Positions 35,657 through 45,658 of a stretch of DNA of 64,000 nt are shown here, one piece after another. Location: assembly GCF_000154985.1 (NCBI RefSeq), contig NZ_DS572687.1, forward strand, positions 1 through 64,000, read 5' to 3'. The notes under the pieces are model-generated. The model was not told the DNA's origin. It was given only the letters and a program-made list of their open reading frames with translations, and did not search any database. The DNA is from Streptococcus infantarius subsp. infantarius ATCC BAA-102 (lineage in GTDB: Bacteria > Bacillota > Bacilli > Lactobacillales > Streptococcaceae). The translations under genes and the position numbers were made by a program. Position 1 is the first letter of the stretch. Each line of letters opens with the position of its first letter.

Positions 35657-36595
35657 TTAGTCATCAACAAAACGTCCAATAATATGAACATTTTCAGCAA
35701 CCGAAACAAAGGCCTTAGGATCTGTTTTCCTCATCAAATATCTGAAATCATTGTACTCTTCACGAGTAATAATAGCTAGCAGAACTGCTTTCTTTTCATG
35801 ATTGTAAGTTCCCTCAGCATTATTTATCTGTGTCGCTCCACGATGAAGTTTAGTGTGAATCATAGCGATAACTTTTTCTGGGCAGCTGGTTACAATCATT
35901 GCCTGCATTTTCTTTTGTTTTGTGAAAATCGCATTCGTCACACGACTTGAGACGAAAATAGTCACCATTGAGTAAAGGGCATACTGCCAACCAAATAGGA
36001 TGCCCGCAAAAATCATGATGACGCCATTTACCACAAGGGAAATACTTCCGACATCACGTCCCGTTTTTTTACGAATGGTCAAGCTGACAATGTCAGTACC
36101 ACCACTAGAAATACGTGATTTCAAACTAAATCCAACCCCAGTACCCATAACCAAACCACCAAAAATAGCATTGACAAGTGGATCCGCTGTTAGCGTAATC
36201 TCTGGAACAATTTGGATGAAGAATGAACTCATAGAAACTGTAATCAGAGTAAAAACGGTAAATTTATGACCAATTTTATACCAAGCCAAGATTAATAGCG
36301 GCAAATTAATGGCATAAAAAACGATAGAAATCGGTAATCTAAAACCAATCAAACGCTCGCTAATCGCTGACAAAACCTGTGCCAAACCAGTTGCGCCACT
36401 TGAATAGACATGTCCTGGTTGGAAGAAGAAGTTTACCGCGATAGCTGAAAGCAAACCATAAAAAAGAGAAGCGGAAATTTTTTCCGCGTACTTCTCTCTT
36501 GAAATGCTTTGCATCGTTTTTAAAAGGCCATATTTCTTAGCCCAACGGCTAACGATATACTTTGTTTTCTTTTTTAAAGATGCTTTTTTAATCAT
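35657..36595 (-). CDS. YitT family membrane protein (DUF2179)
   Basis: 312 residues with a basic N-terminal extension (KKASLKKKTKYIVSRWAKKY), the multi-helix DUF161 region with RISSGGTDIVSLTIRKKTG, and the DUF2179 tail (AIITREEYNDFRYLMRKTDP). It is a diverged paralogue of the gene that follows it. Its start overlaps the aspS stop by one base, so it is in the aspS transcript. Confidence 0.9.
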   Translation of the reverse strand: MIKKASLKKKTKYIVSRWAKKYGLLKTMQSISREKYAEKISASLFYGLLSAIAVNFFFQPGHVYSSGATGLAQVLSAISERLIGFRLPISIVFYAINLPLLILAWYKIGHKFTVFTLITVSMSSFFIQIVPEITLTADPLVNAIFGGLVMGTGVGFSLKSRISSGGTDIVSLTIRKKTGRDVGSISLVVNGVIMIFAGILFGWQYALYSMVTIFVSSRVTNAIFTKQKKMQAMIVTSCPEKVIAMIHTKLHRGATQINNAEGTYNHEKKAVLLAIITREEYNDFRYLMRKTDPKAFVSVAENVHIIGRFVDD

Positions 36596-38343
36596 TAGTT
36601 ATTAGTTTTAGTTGCTAAGGCCAATTCTTCTAATTGTTTGTCTGAAACAAGGCTAGGTGCTTGTGTCATTGGGTCAGTTGCTTTGTTATTTTTAGGGAAG
36701 GCAATAACTTCACGAATGTTGTCTTCACCAGCAAGAAGCATAACGAAACGGTCAAGACCGATAGCAAGTCCACCGTGTGGTGGGAATCCGTAATTCATAG
36801 CTTCTAGCAAGAAACCAAATTGGTCAGCTGCTTCTTCAGCTGTAAAGCCAAGAGCTTTGAACATACGTTCTTGCAATTCACGTTGGTTGATACGTAGGCT
36901 ACCACCACCGAGTTCATAACCGTTAAGAACGATATCGTATGCAACAGCACGAACTTTAGCAAGGTCACCTTCTAATTCGTGAGCTGATTCTTCAGTCGGC
37001 AATGTGAATGGGTGGTGAGCAGACATGTAACGCCCTTCTTCTTCAGACCACTCAAACATTGGCCAATCAACAACCCAAAGGAAGTTGAATTTAGAGTTGT
37101 CAACCATATCAAGTTCTTTAGCGATACGTGTACGAAGTGCACCAAGTGTGTTGTTAGCTACTTCAAGTGTATCAGCAACGAAAAGTACCAAATCATTGTC
37201 TTCAAGTTGTAAACTTGCTGTCAACTTATCTTCAATACTTGTCAAGAATTTGGCAACAGGTCCGTTAAGAGAACCATCAGTAAATTTAACCCAAGCAAGA
37301 CCTTTGGCACCAAATTGTTTCGCGAATTCTGTTAATTTATCAATGTTCTTACGTGAATATTTGTCTGCGTTACCTTTAACAACGATAGCTTTTACAACTG
37401 GAGCTTGTGAGAAGACTTTGAAGTCAACATCCTTGACAACTTCTGTCAAGTCTTGTAAAAGCATTTCGAAACGAGTATCAGGTTTATCTGAACCGTAGTT
37501 GTTCATTGCATCATCATAAGACATACGTGGGAATGGCAATGTAACGTCGATTCCTTTAGTATCTTTCATGACTTTAGCAATCATTCCTTCAGTGATATCT
37601 TGGATATCTTTATCTGACAAGAATGAAGTTTCCATATCGACCTGTGTAAATTCAGGTTGACGGTCACCACGCAAGTCTTCATCACGGAAACATTTAACGA
37701 TTTGATAGTAGCGGTCGAAACCAGCGTTCATCAACAATTGTTTTGTGATTTGTGGACTTTGTGGCAAAGCGTAGAAATGACCTTGGTTCACACGGCTTGG
37801 TACCAAGTAGTCACGCGCACCTTCTGGAGTAGATTTTGTCAACATTGGTGTTTCAACATCAATAAACTCTAAACCATCCAAGTAGTTACGGATTGAGTGA
37901 GTAACTTTTGCACGTAATTTGAAGTTATTAAGCATTTTTGGACGACGAAGATCCAAGTAACGGTAACGAAGACGGTTATCATCACTAACTTCCACATCAT
38001 CTTTGATTTCAAATGGTGTTGTTTTAGCGGTGTTCAAAACTATCAATGCTGATACTTTCAATTCAACAGCACCAGTTGGCAAGTTAGTGTTTTCTTGTTC
38101 ACGTTGTGCAACGACACCAGTTACTTCGATAACAAATTCGTTACGAAGGCTTTCTGCAGTTGCCATAACATCACTTGAAACTTTCTCTGGGTTGATGACT
38201 AATTGCATGATACCTTCGCGGTCACGAAGATCGATGAAAATAAGTCCACCGAGGTCACGACGACGTCCGACCCAACCTTTTAGAGTAATTTCTTGGCCAA
38301 TATGTTCGCTGCGAACACGACCAGCATACATTGTACGTTTCAT
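36595..38343 (-). CDS. aspS: Aspartyl-tRNA synthetase
   Basis: 582 residues, class II synthetase of bacterial type. N-terminal OB-fold for anticodon binding ([20 protein letters not shown]), motif 2 [19 protein letters not shown], bacterial GAD insert (about 290-400), and motif 3 [16 protein letters not shown]. Just downstream of hisS with a terminator between them, the conserved streptococcal hisS-aspS order. Confidence 0.98.
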   Translation of the reverse strand: MKRTMYAGRVRSEHIGQEITLKGWVGRRRDLGGLIFIDLRDREGIMQLVINPEKVSSDVMATAESLRNEFVIEVTGVVAQREQENTNLPTGAVELKVSALIVLNTAKTTPFEIKDDVEVSDDNRLRYRYLDLRRPKMLNNFKLRAKVTHSIRNYLDGLEFIDVETPMLTKSTPEGARDYLVPSRVNQGHFYALPQSPQITKQLLMNAGFDRYYQIVKCFRDEDLRGDRQPEFTQVDMETSFLSDKDIQDITEGMIAKVMKDTKGIDVTLPFPRMSYDDAMNNYGSDKPDTRFEMLLQDLTEVVKDVDFKVFSQAPVVKAIVVKGNADKYSRKNIDKLTEFAKQFGAKGLAWVKFTDGSLNGPVAKFLTSIEDKLTASLQLEDNDLVLFVADTLEVANNTLGALRTRIAKELDMVDNSKFNFLWVVDWPMFEWSEEEGRYMSAHHPFTLPTEESAHELEGDLAKVRAVAYDIVLNGYELGGGSLRINQRELQERMFKALGFTAEEAADQFGFLLEAMNYGFPPHGGLAIGLDRFVMLLAGEDNIREVIAFPKNNKATDPMTQAPSLVSDKQLEELALATKTNN

Positions 38344-38402
38344 TTGATATGATTCTCCGTTTTAAATTTATTCATTCCCATCTATTATAGCAAAAAGCAA
38401 AG

Positions 38403-38431
38403 AAAAACCCCACCCATGTGGGGGAGTTTTT
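38403..38431 (-). terminator. Hairpin between hisS and aspS
   Basis: AAAACTCCCCCAC and GTGGGGTTTTT pair on the minus strand, with a T run. It ends or attenuates hisS transcription before aspS. Confidence 0.8.
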
Positions 38432-38498
38432 CAAATTCTTTTCTCATTAAGCCTTTTCATTAACAAAGAGCTCATAACTTTTTGCAAAGATTGCTTTC

Positions 38499-39776
38499 TT
38501 AGCTTAATTTAGCAAGGATTTCTGCAAAGTTTGTTTCGATATCTGCAAAGCTGACTGAAACTTCTTCACGTGTTTTATTATTTTTAACAGTGACTTGACC
38601 TGCTTCAATTTCGCTTTCACCTAATGTGATGACTGTTTTAGCATTGAAAGCGTCAGCTGATTTGAATTGTGCTTTAATCTTGCGTCCAAGGTAATCACGT
38701 TCAGCTGAGAAGCCTTGGTTACGGATAGCTTGTACCAATTCCAAAGCTTTAATGTTAGCACCTTGTCCCAAGACAGCGATGTAGGCGTCCATTTCTTTTT
38801 CAACTGGTAATTCAATACCTTGTTTGTCCAAGATAAGAAGCAAACGTTCAAGACCAAGTCCAAAACCAAATCCAGGTGTTTCTGGTCCGTCAAAGTATTC
38901 AACAAGGCTATCGTAGCGACCACCTGCACAGATTGTCAACTCAGATTTATCAACAGTTGTGATGAATTCAAAGATAGTGTGGTTGTAGTAGTCAAGTCCA
39001 CGAACCATATTAGTATCAATTACATATGGGATGTTAAGTGTTTCAAGCATTTCACGCACGGCATCAAAGTGAGCTTGACTTTCTTCATCAAGGTAATCAA
39101 GGATTGATGGTGCATTTTCAACAGCTACTTTATCTTCTTTTTCTTTTGAGTCAAGAACACGAAGTGGGTTTTCATCCAAACGACGTTGGCTATCTGCTGA
39201 CAATTTGTCACGCATAGGTGTCAAATAATCAATCAAAGCTTGACGGTAAGCAGCACGGCTAGCAGCACTTCCTAGAGTGTTCAAGTGAAGTGTCACATCT
39301 TTAATACCCAATGTTTGGAACAATTGGTAAGCCATAGCGATTGTTTCAACGTCTGTAGCTGGATTTGCTGAACCAAAGCACTCAACACCGACTTGGTGGA
39401 ATTCACGTAAACGACCAGCTTGTGGACGTTCGTAACGGAACATTGAGCCAATGTAGTACATTTTAACTGGTTTTTGAACTTCTGGTGCAAATAATTTATT
39501 TTCCACAAAAGAACGAACCACTGGCGCTGTTCCTTCTGGACGCAAAGTGATATGGCGGTCACCTTTATCATGGAAATCATACATTTCTTTTGTTACGATA
39601 TCAGTTGTATCACCGACTGAACGACTGATAACTTCATAATGTTCGAACATTGGTGTACGAATTTCACTGTAGTTATATTTTTTGAAGGTTTCACGTGCAA
39701 CAGCTTCGATATATTGCCATTTAGCGCTTTCGCTAGGTAAAATATCTTGTGTTCCTTTAGGTTTTTGTAATTTCAT
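38499..39776 (-). CDS. hisS: Histidyl-tRNA synthetase
   Basis: 425 residues, class II synthetase. [20 protein letters not shown] is the family start; motif 2 is [19 protein letters not shown]; the histidine-binding segments [11 protein letters not shown] and CAGGRYDSL are present; the C-terminal anticodon domain is complete. The upstream region has no T-box that I can recognise and faces the divergent rpmF gene. Confidence 0.98.
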   Translation of the reverse strand: MKLQKPKGTQDILPSESAKWQYIEAVARETFKKYNYSEIRTPMFEHYEVISRSVGDTTDIVTKEMYDFHDKGDRHITLRPEGTAPVVRSFVENKLFAPEVQKPVKMYYIGSMFRYERPQAGRLREFHQVGVECFGSANPATDVETIAMAYQLFQTLGIKDVTLHLNTLGSAASRAAYRQALIDYLTPMRDKLSADSQRRLDENPLRVLDSKEKEDKVAVENAPSILDYLDEESQAHFDAVREMLETLNIPYVIDTNMVRGLDYYNHTIFEFITTVDKSELTICAGGRYDSLVEYFDGPETPGFGFGLGLERLLLILDKQGIELPVEKEMDAYIAVLGQGANIKALELVQAIRNQGFSAERDYLGRKIKAQFKSADAFNAKTVITLGESEIEAGQVTVKNNKTREEVSVSFADIETNFAEILAKLS

Positions 39777-40064
39777 AAATAAGATATACCGGCACCAAAT
39801 TTTTGCAAATTCAGCCCATTAATTCCTTTCTACTATTGTAGCTATTCAATCACTCTTTATTTTATCATAAAAAGGGCAGCTAAAGAAGAAGGGACTATTT
39901 ATTTTTCGTATTTTATTAAATCCAAACTCGCCTGAAAACGTTAAATTGCCAACTTTTTCAATTTTTTTGTCAAGTAACTTTACTTTACAAAAAAGATATG
40001 TTATTATGTTAAAGTTGATTCAAAATCAAGAACAAATTAAAAATATTATCGGAGGAAATAAAAC

Positions 40065-40241
40065 ATGGCAGTACCTGCACGTCACACTTCAAAAGCGAAG
40101 AAAAACAAACGTCGTACACACTACAAATTGACTGCTCCATCAGTTAAATTTGACGAAACTACTGGAGATTACTCACGTTCTCACCGTGTATCACTTAAAG
40201 GATACTACAAAGGACGTAAAATCGCTAAGGCAGCTAAATAA
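40065..40241 (+). CDS. rpmF: 50S ribosomal protein L32, cysteine-free form
   Basis: 58 residues starting [20 protein letters not shown], the typical L32 start, and ending [10 protein letters not shown]. There is no CxxC zinc motif, as in other streptococci. GGAGG nine bases before the ATG. Followed 15 bases later by rpmG, with which it forms an operon. Too short to be found by length alone but unmistakable by sequence. Confidence 0.97.
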   Translation: MAVPARHTSKAKKNKRRTHYKLTAPSVKFDETTGDYSRSHRVSLKGYYKGRKIAKAAK

Positions 40242-40256
40242 TAGAAGGGAGATACC

Positions 40257-40406
40257 ATGCGCGTAAATATTACACTTGAACACAAAGAATCTGGTGAACG
40301 CTTGTACCTTACTTCAAAAAACAAACGTAACACTCCAGACCGTCTTCAATTGAAAAAATACTCACCAAAATTGCGTAAACACGTAATCTTTACTGAAGTT
40401 AAATAA
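40257..40406 (+). CDS. rpmG: 50S ribosomal protein L33, cysteine-free form
   Basis: 49 residues starting [20 protein letters not shown], matching L33. It has no cysteines, so it is the zinc-independent paralogue; genomes of this group usually carry other L33 copies with zinc ligands. GAAGGGAG precedes the ATG. Second gene of the rpmF-rpmG operon. Confidence 0.96.
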   Translation: MRVNITLEHKESGERLYLTSKNKRNTPDRLQLKKYSPKLRKHVIFTEVK

Positions 40407-40545
40407 ATAGGTCATTACACGTCAGTTGACGTTTAAAACCTTGATTTTATGCGATTATTGATTTTTTTAATTTCAGTATATTGCATTAAAAATCAACCAA
40501 ATGACTACATTTTTTGTGAAATAAAATTAGAAATTTGAATATTCA

Positions 40546-40577
40546 AAAACACCCTAGCAATAATGCTAGGGTGTTTT
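40546..40577 (+). terminator. Terminator after rpmF-rpmG
   Basis: AAAACACCCTAGCA and TGCTAGGGTGTTTT form a perfect 14-bp stem with a 4-base loop and T run, 140 bases after rpmG. Confidence 0.9.
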
Positions 40578-40667
40578 TTATTTGAAAGATACAGCATATA
40601 AAGTAATTTAGTACTTTTTTCAACCTTCACTAATCTAATAGAATATGTCTTAGTGGATCCGCATAAT

Positions 40668-41315
40668 CTAATAACTTTTGATAAGTAGGTAGTTGAGAAT
40701 CATCAAAACTTCTAATAATTCAAAACCACTTGAAGAAAACAAATACAACAAAAAGTGATTGTCATATTCAGTTAATAGATATGCCTCAAAATCTGTGCCA
40801 AACAATTCCCTATATTCTGCTAATGTTCCAAACCAATACTGCAAATTCTTGTTAATTATCTTTAACATTTTATCAAATGCTATTGCTTCATCAGTATAAA
40901 AACGAAATGGGAAAAATAATAATAAATTCTTTTGGGTTTCCATCGTTTTTAATGTATTAAGGATATCATAGTCATGGATATCTTCAGAACTTATATTTTC
41001 TTCTTCGTTACGTATCAAAAGTAAATCATTTAATTTCTTATCTTTAAATAAATTATGAAGCCAAGTCATTTTCTGACTTTCTCTCGTTCTTGCATTACCA
41101 TAACCAATACCCATTATAGTTTTTTTAATTGAATTACTTGTTAATCTCAACGCTTTACAACAAGATGGTGAAACTAATAACTTAAAATCTATACTATACT
41201 CAATAGAGATGGCATCACATTCTCCATTACTTTCCTTGACTGGCTTTTGATATAAATTATACTTCGATTTCCCTTGAAAATATTTAGAACGATTAAGAAA
41301 CTCCAATAAAAACAA
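40668..41315 (-). CDS. Hypothetical protein, accessory region
   Basis: About 215 residues; I recognise no family. The product is soluble, slightly acidic and mostly helical in the second half, with a Cys pair (PSCCKA) near residue 53. The start is uncertain: the first codon is TTG with no clear ribosome binding site, and an upstream remnant in the same strand ends at its start. Base composition is more A+T-rich than the ribosomal protein genes beside it, and it marks the left edge of an accessory island. It may itself be truncated at the N-terminus. Confidence 0.5.
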   Translation of the reverse strand: MFLLEFLNRSKYFQGKSKYNLYQKPVKESNGECDAISIEYSIDFKLLVSPSCCKALRLTSNSIKKTIMGIGYGNARTRESQKMTWLHNLFKDKKLNDLLLIRNEEENISSEDIHDYDILNTLKTMETQKNLLLFFPFRFYTDEAIAFDKMLKIINKNLQYWFGTLAEYRELFGTDFEAYLLTEYDNHFLLYLFSSSGFELLEVLMILNYLLIKSY

Positions 41316-41432
41316 CTAGTAATTGGAATCTTCTTCATTCTTAACAAAATTGTTCAACACAACCGCTGCTTGAATTGTTTCAACTCCCCATTTAGCATCA
41401 TCCACTACACTAATAACCTCATTCTCTAAATT
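41316..41432 (-). pseudogene. Short coding remnant
   Basis: An open frame of 38 codons, ending KNEEDSNY at 41316, contains a protein-like stretch (VVDDAKWGVETIQAAVVLNN) but has no start with a ribosome binding site. It probably is the C-terminal remnant of a gene that preceded the hypothetical gene at 40668-41315. Confidence 0.3.
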
Positions 41433-41779
41433 TTATCTTACTTATTATTTTATCACTAATGTAACTGCTTTTAATAGATTTATAAAAAGATAGACGAAAC
41501 CCTTTATATCAGCTTTTGAAACGTTAGAAATTCAAAAAATCTATCATAGGAAAATTCGCTATCTTTTTTCAATTGAAATTCATATAATTAAAGTGGCAAG
41601 ATTTAAATCTTGTAATTTTATTTTTTTAGTTAAAATTGATGCGCATCAAATGAACAGATTGAAACAAAATACAGTTATATGCAAAAACAGCTGTATCTAA
41701 AAAGTTTTTATCACTTGTTTGGTGCGCTTTTTGTGCTGCTTTCGTTTCTTTCTGTTCTTTGAACAAGAACAGGACAAAA
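41433..41779. other. A+T-rich stretch without recognisable genes
   Basis: About 350 bases between opposite-facing remnants. I see no ORF with a start and ribosome binding site, and no structured RNA. Long A and T runs. Confidence 0.4.
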
Positions 41780-42272
41780 ATGACATATACAAAATTAATA
41801 GCATCAATTTACTGTAAAATTTTAGGTAAAACAATTAAAAATAAGTTAAAAGAAGCGAATATTTTGCAAAATCAGATTTGTTACACTGATACTGATGAAG
41901 AGACTGTATTGCTTTCTGAAACATCGGTTTGTCAAATTTTAAATGGTAATCGAAACATAACTTACAATGCTGCTCTTGCTTTTCAAGAAACGCTTAATTA
42001 TCGCACACCAAAGATTCTTTTTTATACAAGATGATTCTTTTAAAATTAAGTTGCTAATTCAATTAGTGACACTTATTTTAATAGACTCTAACTTTAATAA
42101 CACGTTTTTACGACAAAATTTAAGTCAAAAAATCGACGGATTTTCTGAAAAAAATATTCAAAATTTTATTCAATCTCACAAAAAAATATTTCTCACTTCT
42201 CTTTCAAATTTTTTCCCTGATTTTTTAGAAGAAGAAACTTCTTACGAAGTTGCTGAAAAAATAGCTGATTGA
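41780..42272 (+). pseudogene. Small helical (HTH-like) protein, frameshifted
   Basis: Frame 1 begins MTYTKLIASIYCKILGKTIK (AGGACA upstream) and contains a helix-turn-helix-like stretch (LLSETSVCQILNGNRNITYN) before a TGA at 42032-42034. Frame 2, offset by one base, continues IQDDSFKIKLLIQLVTLILI to 42272. The switch is at a run of six T in ATTCTTTTTTATAC; with five T residues the frames join as TPKILFIQDDSF, giving one protein of about 164 residues. I do not recognise the family; an XRE-like regulator is possible. Confidence 0.5.
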
Positions 42273-42330
42273 TTTTCTGAGTTTGCTTGCTTAATATCAC
42301 AACTGTGAAATTCATTGAAATATAATATCT

Positions 42331-43770
42331 TTAGTAGTCTTGACAGTCATATTCCATCTCCAATTCTTGATAGATATAATATCTCAAAACTTCTTGAAGA
42401 AGTAATTTGGTTTCATACATTTCATTAATATCTGTAATTAATTCTGAATATTTTTCTTTTGAATCTCCGTGAGTAAAATAATTACGTGTATCAACTAATT
42501 TTTTTATTAGTAGTTCTTTATCTCTATCTGAAAAAATTTTATCTTGATTAACTTCATCTATTGAATCAAATAAATTTTTCAAACGTTCAGCAAGCCTTGG
42601 CTCCTTTTTTTTAGTTTTTAGCCTACCTCTAAATTTTTTTCCAAATTCTTCTAAAATATGTGTATTTATAAAATCAATCAAAGATTGTCTAGCCATTTCT
42701 TCATCATCAGATAAACATTGTGGAATTTCAAAGTTTTTAAAATTCCTAGAGTAAACTTCTAAATTCCTAATAGTATCAACTAGTTGATCTTCCAAGTATA
42801 AATTACCATGAAGATTCTTTGAAAATTGTCTTACTATAAATTCAAGTTCCTCGGATTTATCAAACCATTGATTTAAAATTTGTTCAAAATTACCTCCTAA
42901 TTTCCTCAAAGAAATATCTTGCTGAGAATTTATTTTCCATTTTTTTAACTTTCTGTCATGCTGCACAAAGAATTTTCCTGTTATAAGCGGTAACCGTTTA
43001 TCTTCTACCATTTTGTAATGAACAAGAAATCCAATATTAGTAAAAGATAATGGTATATTTGATAAAATCTCAATAAAATCTTTAAATTTACGCGAAGCTT
43101 GGTAATATTCATCAAAACATCTTCTATCTGAATCAGCTGAGGTAAGTTTGATAAAATAGTCACTTCTAAAAAATTTAGTTGTAAATGAAGAATGTAAAGT
43201 CGCTGTATCTTCAAAATTCATTTTCAAGGATTCTATTAACACATTTGTTGATTGATATTCATCTACTGCACTTTCAAAAACAGTTTTGTTTTCACTAGAT
43301 TTGATAGTCACCAATGATTTATCAATCCATTCCTCAATATGTTCGAAACTAAATTTATACATATCGATTTCTTCACGATTCAATTTATTAAGCAAATCTT
43401 TGAAAGCTTTCGAACTACCATCAAAATTTTCAAGTTCTTGATAAAAGACTTTATAAATTTTAAAATTCTTCACCCTATATTTAGTTATAGGAAATCCTGG
43501 ATATGATAAGTTGGACATTGGTTCACCATAAGTATTTAAAATTAAAACTTCACCATTATTTGAAAATCCATATATTTTTTCCAAATACTTACTAAAACCG
43601 AATGGGTTTCCCTCTTCTTCAAACTCACCAAATAATTCTAGTACAATTTCTCTTGGCGAATAATGTAAAATACCACTTAAGTTATTCTTGTTTGCAATAT
43701 CATCAGGAGATTCTGAAAAATAACCTTTTATTTTAAACTCCTTATCCCAACTATAATCTTTAAATTTCAT
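42331..43770 (-). CDS. ApeA-like HEPN-domain anti-phage protein
   Basis: 479 residues. The N-terminal half is beta-rich and resembles the ApeA N-terminal domain (KFKDYSWDKEFKIKGYFSES, GILHYSPREIVLELFG); the C-terminal half is helical and ends in a HEPN ribonuclease-type domain, with the R-x4-H motif RNYFTH at residues 429-434. ApeA proteins are single-gene phage-defence systems that act by abortive infection, probably by RNA cleavage. It lies alone, leftward, in an island with ICE and IS remnants, as expected for defence cargo. It appears intact. Assignment rests on domain pattern by eye, not on a search. Confidence 0.7.
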   Translation of the reverse strand: MKFKDYSWDKEFKIKGYFSESPDDIANKNNLSGILHYSPREIVLELFGEFEEEGNPFGFSKYLEKIYGFSNNGEVLILNTYGEPMSNLSYPGFPITKYRVKNFKIYKVFYQELENFDGSSKAFKDLLNKLNREEIDMYKFSFEHIEEWIDKSLVTIKSSENKTVFESAVDEYQSTNVLIESLKMNFEDTATLHSSFTTKFFRSDYFIKLTSADSDRRCFDEYYQASRKFKDFIEILSNIPLSFTNIGFLVHYKMVEDKRLPLITGKFFVQHDRKLKKWKINSQQDISLRKLGGNFEQILNQWFDKSEELEFIVRQFSKNLHGNLYLEDQLVDTIRNLEVYSRNFKNFEIPQCLSDDEEMARQSLIDFINTHILEEFGKKFRGRLKTKKKEPRLAERLKNLFDSIDEVNQDKIFSDRDKELLIKKLVDTRNYFTHGDSKEKYSELITDINEMYETKLLLQEVLRYYIYQELEMEYDCQDY

Positions 43771-43955
43771 ATTATCCTTTCTAATAGCTTTTCAGAACTC
43801 TTTCATGACACTACTTTTTACATTAGTAATCACTATAAAATATACATTTCAACAAATACTATTTTTAAACATCAGTACTGATATTATACTCCAATTATCA
43901 AATTTCTATCAATGGAACTTCCTTATGTGTAGCTAACTCATATCACAATTATGAA

Positions 43956-43986
43956 AATAGACTGTCAGAAATTCTGACAGTCTATT
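43956..43986. terminator. Large palindrome, probable bidirectional terminator
   Basis: AATAGACTGTCAGAA (43956-43970) and TTCTGACAGTCTATT (43972-43986) are exact inverted repeats with one base between. Both strands run into short T tracts. It separates the ApeA-like gene promoter region from the ICE genes. It could also be a protein-binding palindrome. Confidence 0.5.
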
Positions 43987-44051
43987 TTGTCAAAACCAGA
44001 TAAACTAAAAGTATTCTTAGCTAAGACAAGAAAATTTACGAGGTAAAAATT

Positions 44052-44366
44052 ATGAAAACAAATAACCGAAAAATTGGATATTCTTCTAATACCGCCAATA
44101 ATTATATTGACAACAAGCAAGCAATCTATTTCTTAAGTACTGAACTTGAACAACAAATTAGATTTGAAAATGGACAACCAACCCGCGAAATCATCGCCTA
44201 CAAATCTTGGTTTTCTCAAAAGGGACTACCGCCATTTCAAGTGAAATTTGAATCTGAAGTGGTGCTTCCAGCTTATATGGCAATGGTAGAGTTTGATAAA
44301 TTGGAAGCCTGTGAAGTGGGCTATAATGTCTATTTCCGTGCAAGTGGTATCAAGGAGATAAAATAA
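44052..44366 (+). CDS. ICE conserved protein (YdcP/DUF961-like)
   Basis: 104 residues, soluble, with a beta-rich C-terminal part (FQVKFESEVVLPAYMAMVEFDKLEACEVGYNVYFRASGI). The pattern resembles the small DUF961/YdcP-type proteins that open the conjugation module of Tn916/ICESt-like elements. It is followed, with a one-base overlap of stop and start, by a coupling-protein gene, exactly the order seen in such ICEs. ACGAGG lies upstream of the ATG. The element is otherwise gone. Confidence 0.65.
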   Translation: MKTNNRKIGYSSNTANNYIDNKQAIYFLSTELEQQIRFENGQPTREIIAYKSWFSQKGLPPFQVKFESEVVLPAYMAMVEFDKLEACEVGYNVYFRASGIKEIK

Positions 44367-44854
44367 TGGCCAGCAAGGAGATATCCCAGTATCTGCTCCA
44401 AAGTCTCGATATGGGACTTGGAGCTCTCATGCAGGGGGAAACAAGTTATACAAACAGTTTTGATATTAAAATTATGTCTAATGGCTTTCTGTTTATTCCT
44501 CGCTTACCAGCAGGCTATATCATTGATGATGACCTTTATCAGAAAATTTTTCTAATCGCTAATGCTGCTCTTTATCCACGTTATACCCTATTAAAGCAAA
44601 ATTCAGCCTATTTTATGGCGCTTGATACAGATGATATTCACGTTCAGCGTGGTCTCTTCTTTCCGTGGAAAAAAGGAGTTTCCGAACGTCTTATCATCTC
44701 AGATTTAGAGGAATTTTCAAAAAAGCAAGAAAAAGATATCCTTCCAATTATGAAAAATCTCACTCTAAAATTTAACAAATTGACATCTCTAGCTATTGCT
44801 GGCAATAGTGGCTCTGGGAAATTATATGCGCTTACTTCTTTTCTGAGTTTATAG
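44366..44854 (+). pseudogene. FtsK/SpoIIIE-type ICE coupling protein, truncated
   Basis: 162 codons of a protein usually over 400 residues. It holds the N-terminal part of an FtsK/SpoIIIE ATPase of the ICE conjugation machinery and ends within the Walker A region: AIAGNSGSGK (GNSGSGK at 146-152) is followed by only ten codons before a stop. The stop comes from an IS end that joins here at about 44848. The ATPase domain is missing, so the protein cannot pump DNA. Confidence 0.75.
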
Positions 44855-44940
44855 ATGCCTAGTTTATCTTCATAAGTTAATTTCATACAAAAAGCACCCC
44901 AATCGTTAGATTTTGTGTCTAACTTTTGGGGTACGGTTCA
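44851..44940 (-). mobile_element. IS3-family end remnant
   Basis: About 90 bases matching the right end of the IS at 50867-52307: the terminal repeat (ACCCCAAAAGTTAGAC on the minus strand) and the start of its first ORF (MKLTYEDKLGIYKL) are nearly identical. The rest of the element is absent. It abuts the truncated coupling-protein gene, so an insertion followed by deletion removed both most of the IS and the ICE. Confidence 0.75.
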
Positions 44941-45079
44941 ATTTTCAAGCGTTTTTTCTTTTTGCCAAATAAGATATATTGCACGGTATTTCAATTCAAA
45001 CTCTATCTTTTTCTTAATTGATTTCTGTTCATACTGAGCCAAGTCAACTTAATCATGATTAAATAATAGTAATTATATC

Positions 45080-45349
45080 TTATCTAATACTTTTCCTGTA
45101 ATTAATATACTCGGTTAATGTCATAATTGACAAATTTCCAGATTTATCTTCAACAATATACAAATCATTTAGACCTTCATTGCTATTGTTATCGAGAATA
45201 CATTTTGCTTCGATAATTTTTTCTATGGACTCTTGTAGTCCATAGTTAGGAATATCGCATGGCACTTCTAGATATATTGTTCCTTTATCGGTATTAGATT
45301 TAATGGTCAGTTTAACAGGTTTTTCATTTTGTTTAGCATCAAGTATCAC
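45080..45349 (-). CDS. Hypothetical protein, 89 aa
   Basis: GTG start at 45349, overlapping the end of the upstream broken gene (TGA at 45339-45341), a coupled arrangement. Soluble, beta-rich product with alternating hydrophobic residues (VKLTIKSNTDKGTIYLEVP) and a C-terminal YINYRKSIR. I recognise no family. As its upstream partner is a pseudogene, it may be poorly translated. Confidence 0.5.
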   Translation of the reverse strand: MILDAKQNEKPVKLTIKSNTDKGTIYLEVPCDIPNYGLQESIEKIIEAKCILDNNSNEGLNDLYIVEDKSGNLSIMTLTEYINYRKSIR

Positions 45350-45599
45350 TACGTTCTTTTTTTATTTTAGAAATAATCTTAATAATATCTTTCAAAATAT
45401 CTACACATAGAGCTATTTTAAGTTCATTTAAAAAGTCATTATTAACCAATATCTCAATAAAAGAATAAAACGAAGCTTGAATCTGATCATCCCTAAGGAA
45501 AGCAACTTCAATATCATTACTTTTTAATCGTTCTTAAATTTCTAACTGTTCGTCAACTGTAAAAAGATCTGGAGCTTTAATTAGTATTCCCTTTGTCAT
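45339..45599 (-). pseudogene. Hypothetical gene with internal TAA
   Basis: ATG at 45599 with GGAAGGG upstream opens an 87-codon frame starting MTKGILIKAPDLFTVDEQLE. Codon 22 is TAA (45534-45536); the same frame then continues ERLKSNDIEVAFLRDDQIQA to the TGA at 45339. The stop falls in EI-stop-ERL, where Gln (CAA) would fit, so it is probably a C-to-T nonsense change. Without the stop it would be an 86-residue helical protein. It is coupled to the 89-residue ORF downstream. Confidence 0.6.
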
Positions 45600-45658
45600 A
45601 AATACCCTTCCTTAGATTAATTAAATAGAACTAATGTCTAATTATCAATATTAATACT

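Noticed and set aside
39777-40064. T-box leader upstream of hisS
   Set aside because: The divergent spacer is short and I find no T-box sequence or specifier hairpin.
44644-44886. 80-codon minus-strand ORF starting MKLTYEDKLGIYKL
   Set aside because: Only the first 14 or so codons are the IS OrfA start; the rest is the reverse strand of the ICE coupling-protein gene, so it is a fusion by chance.
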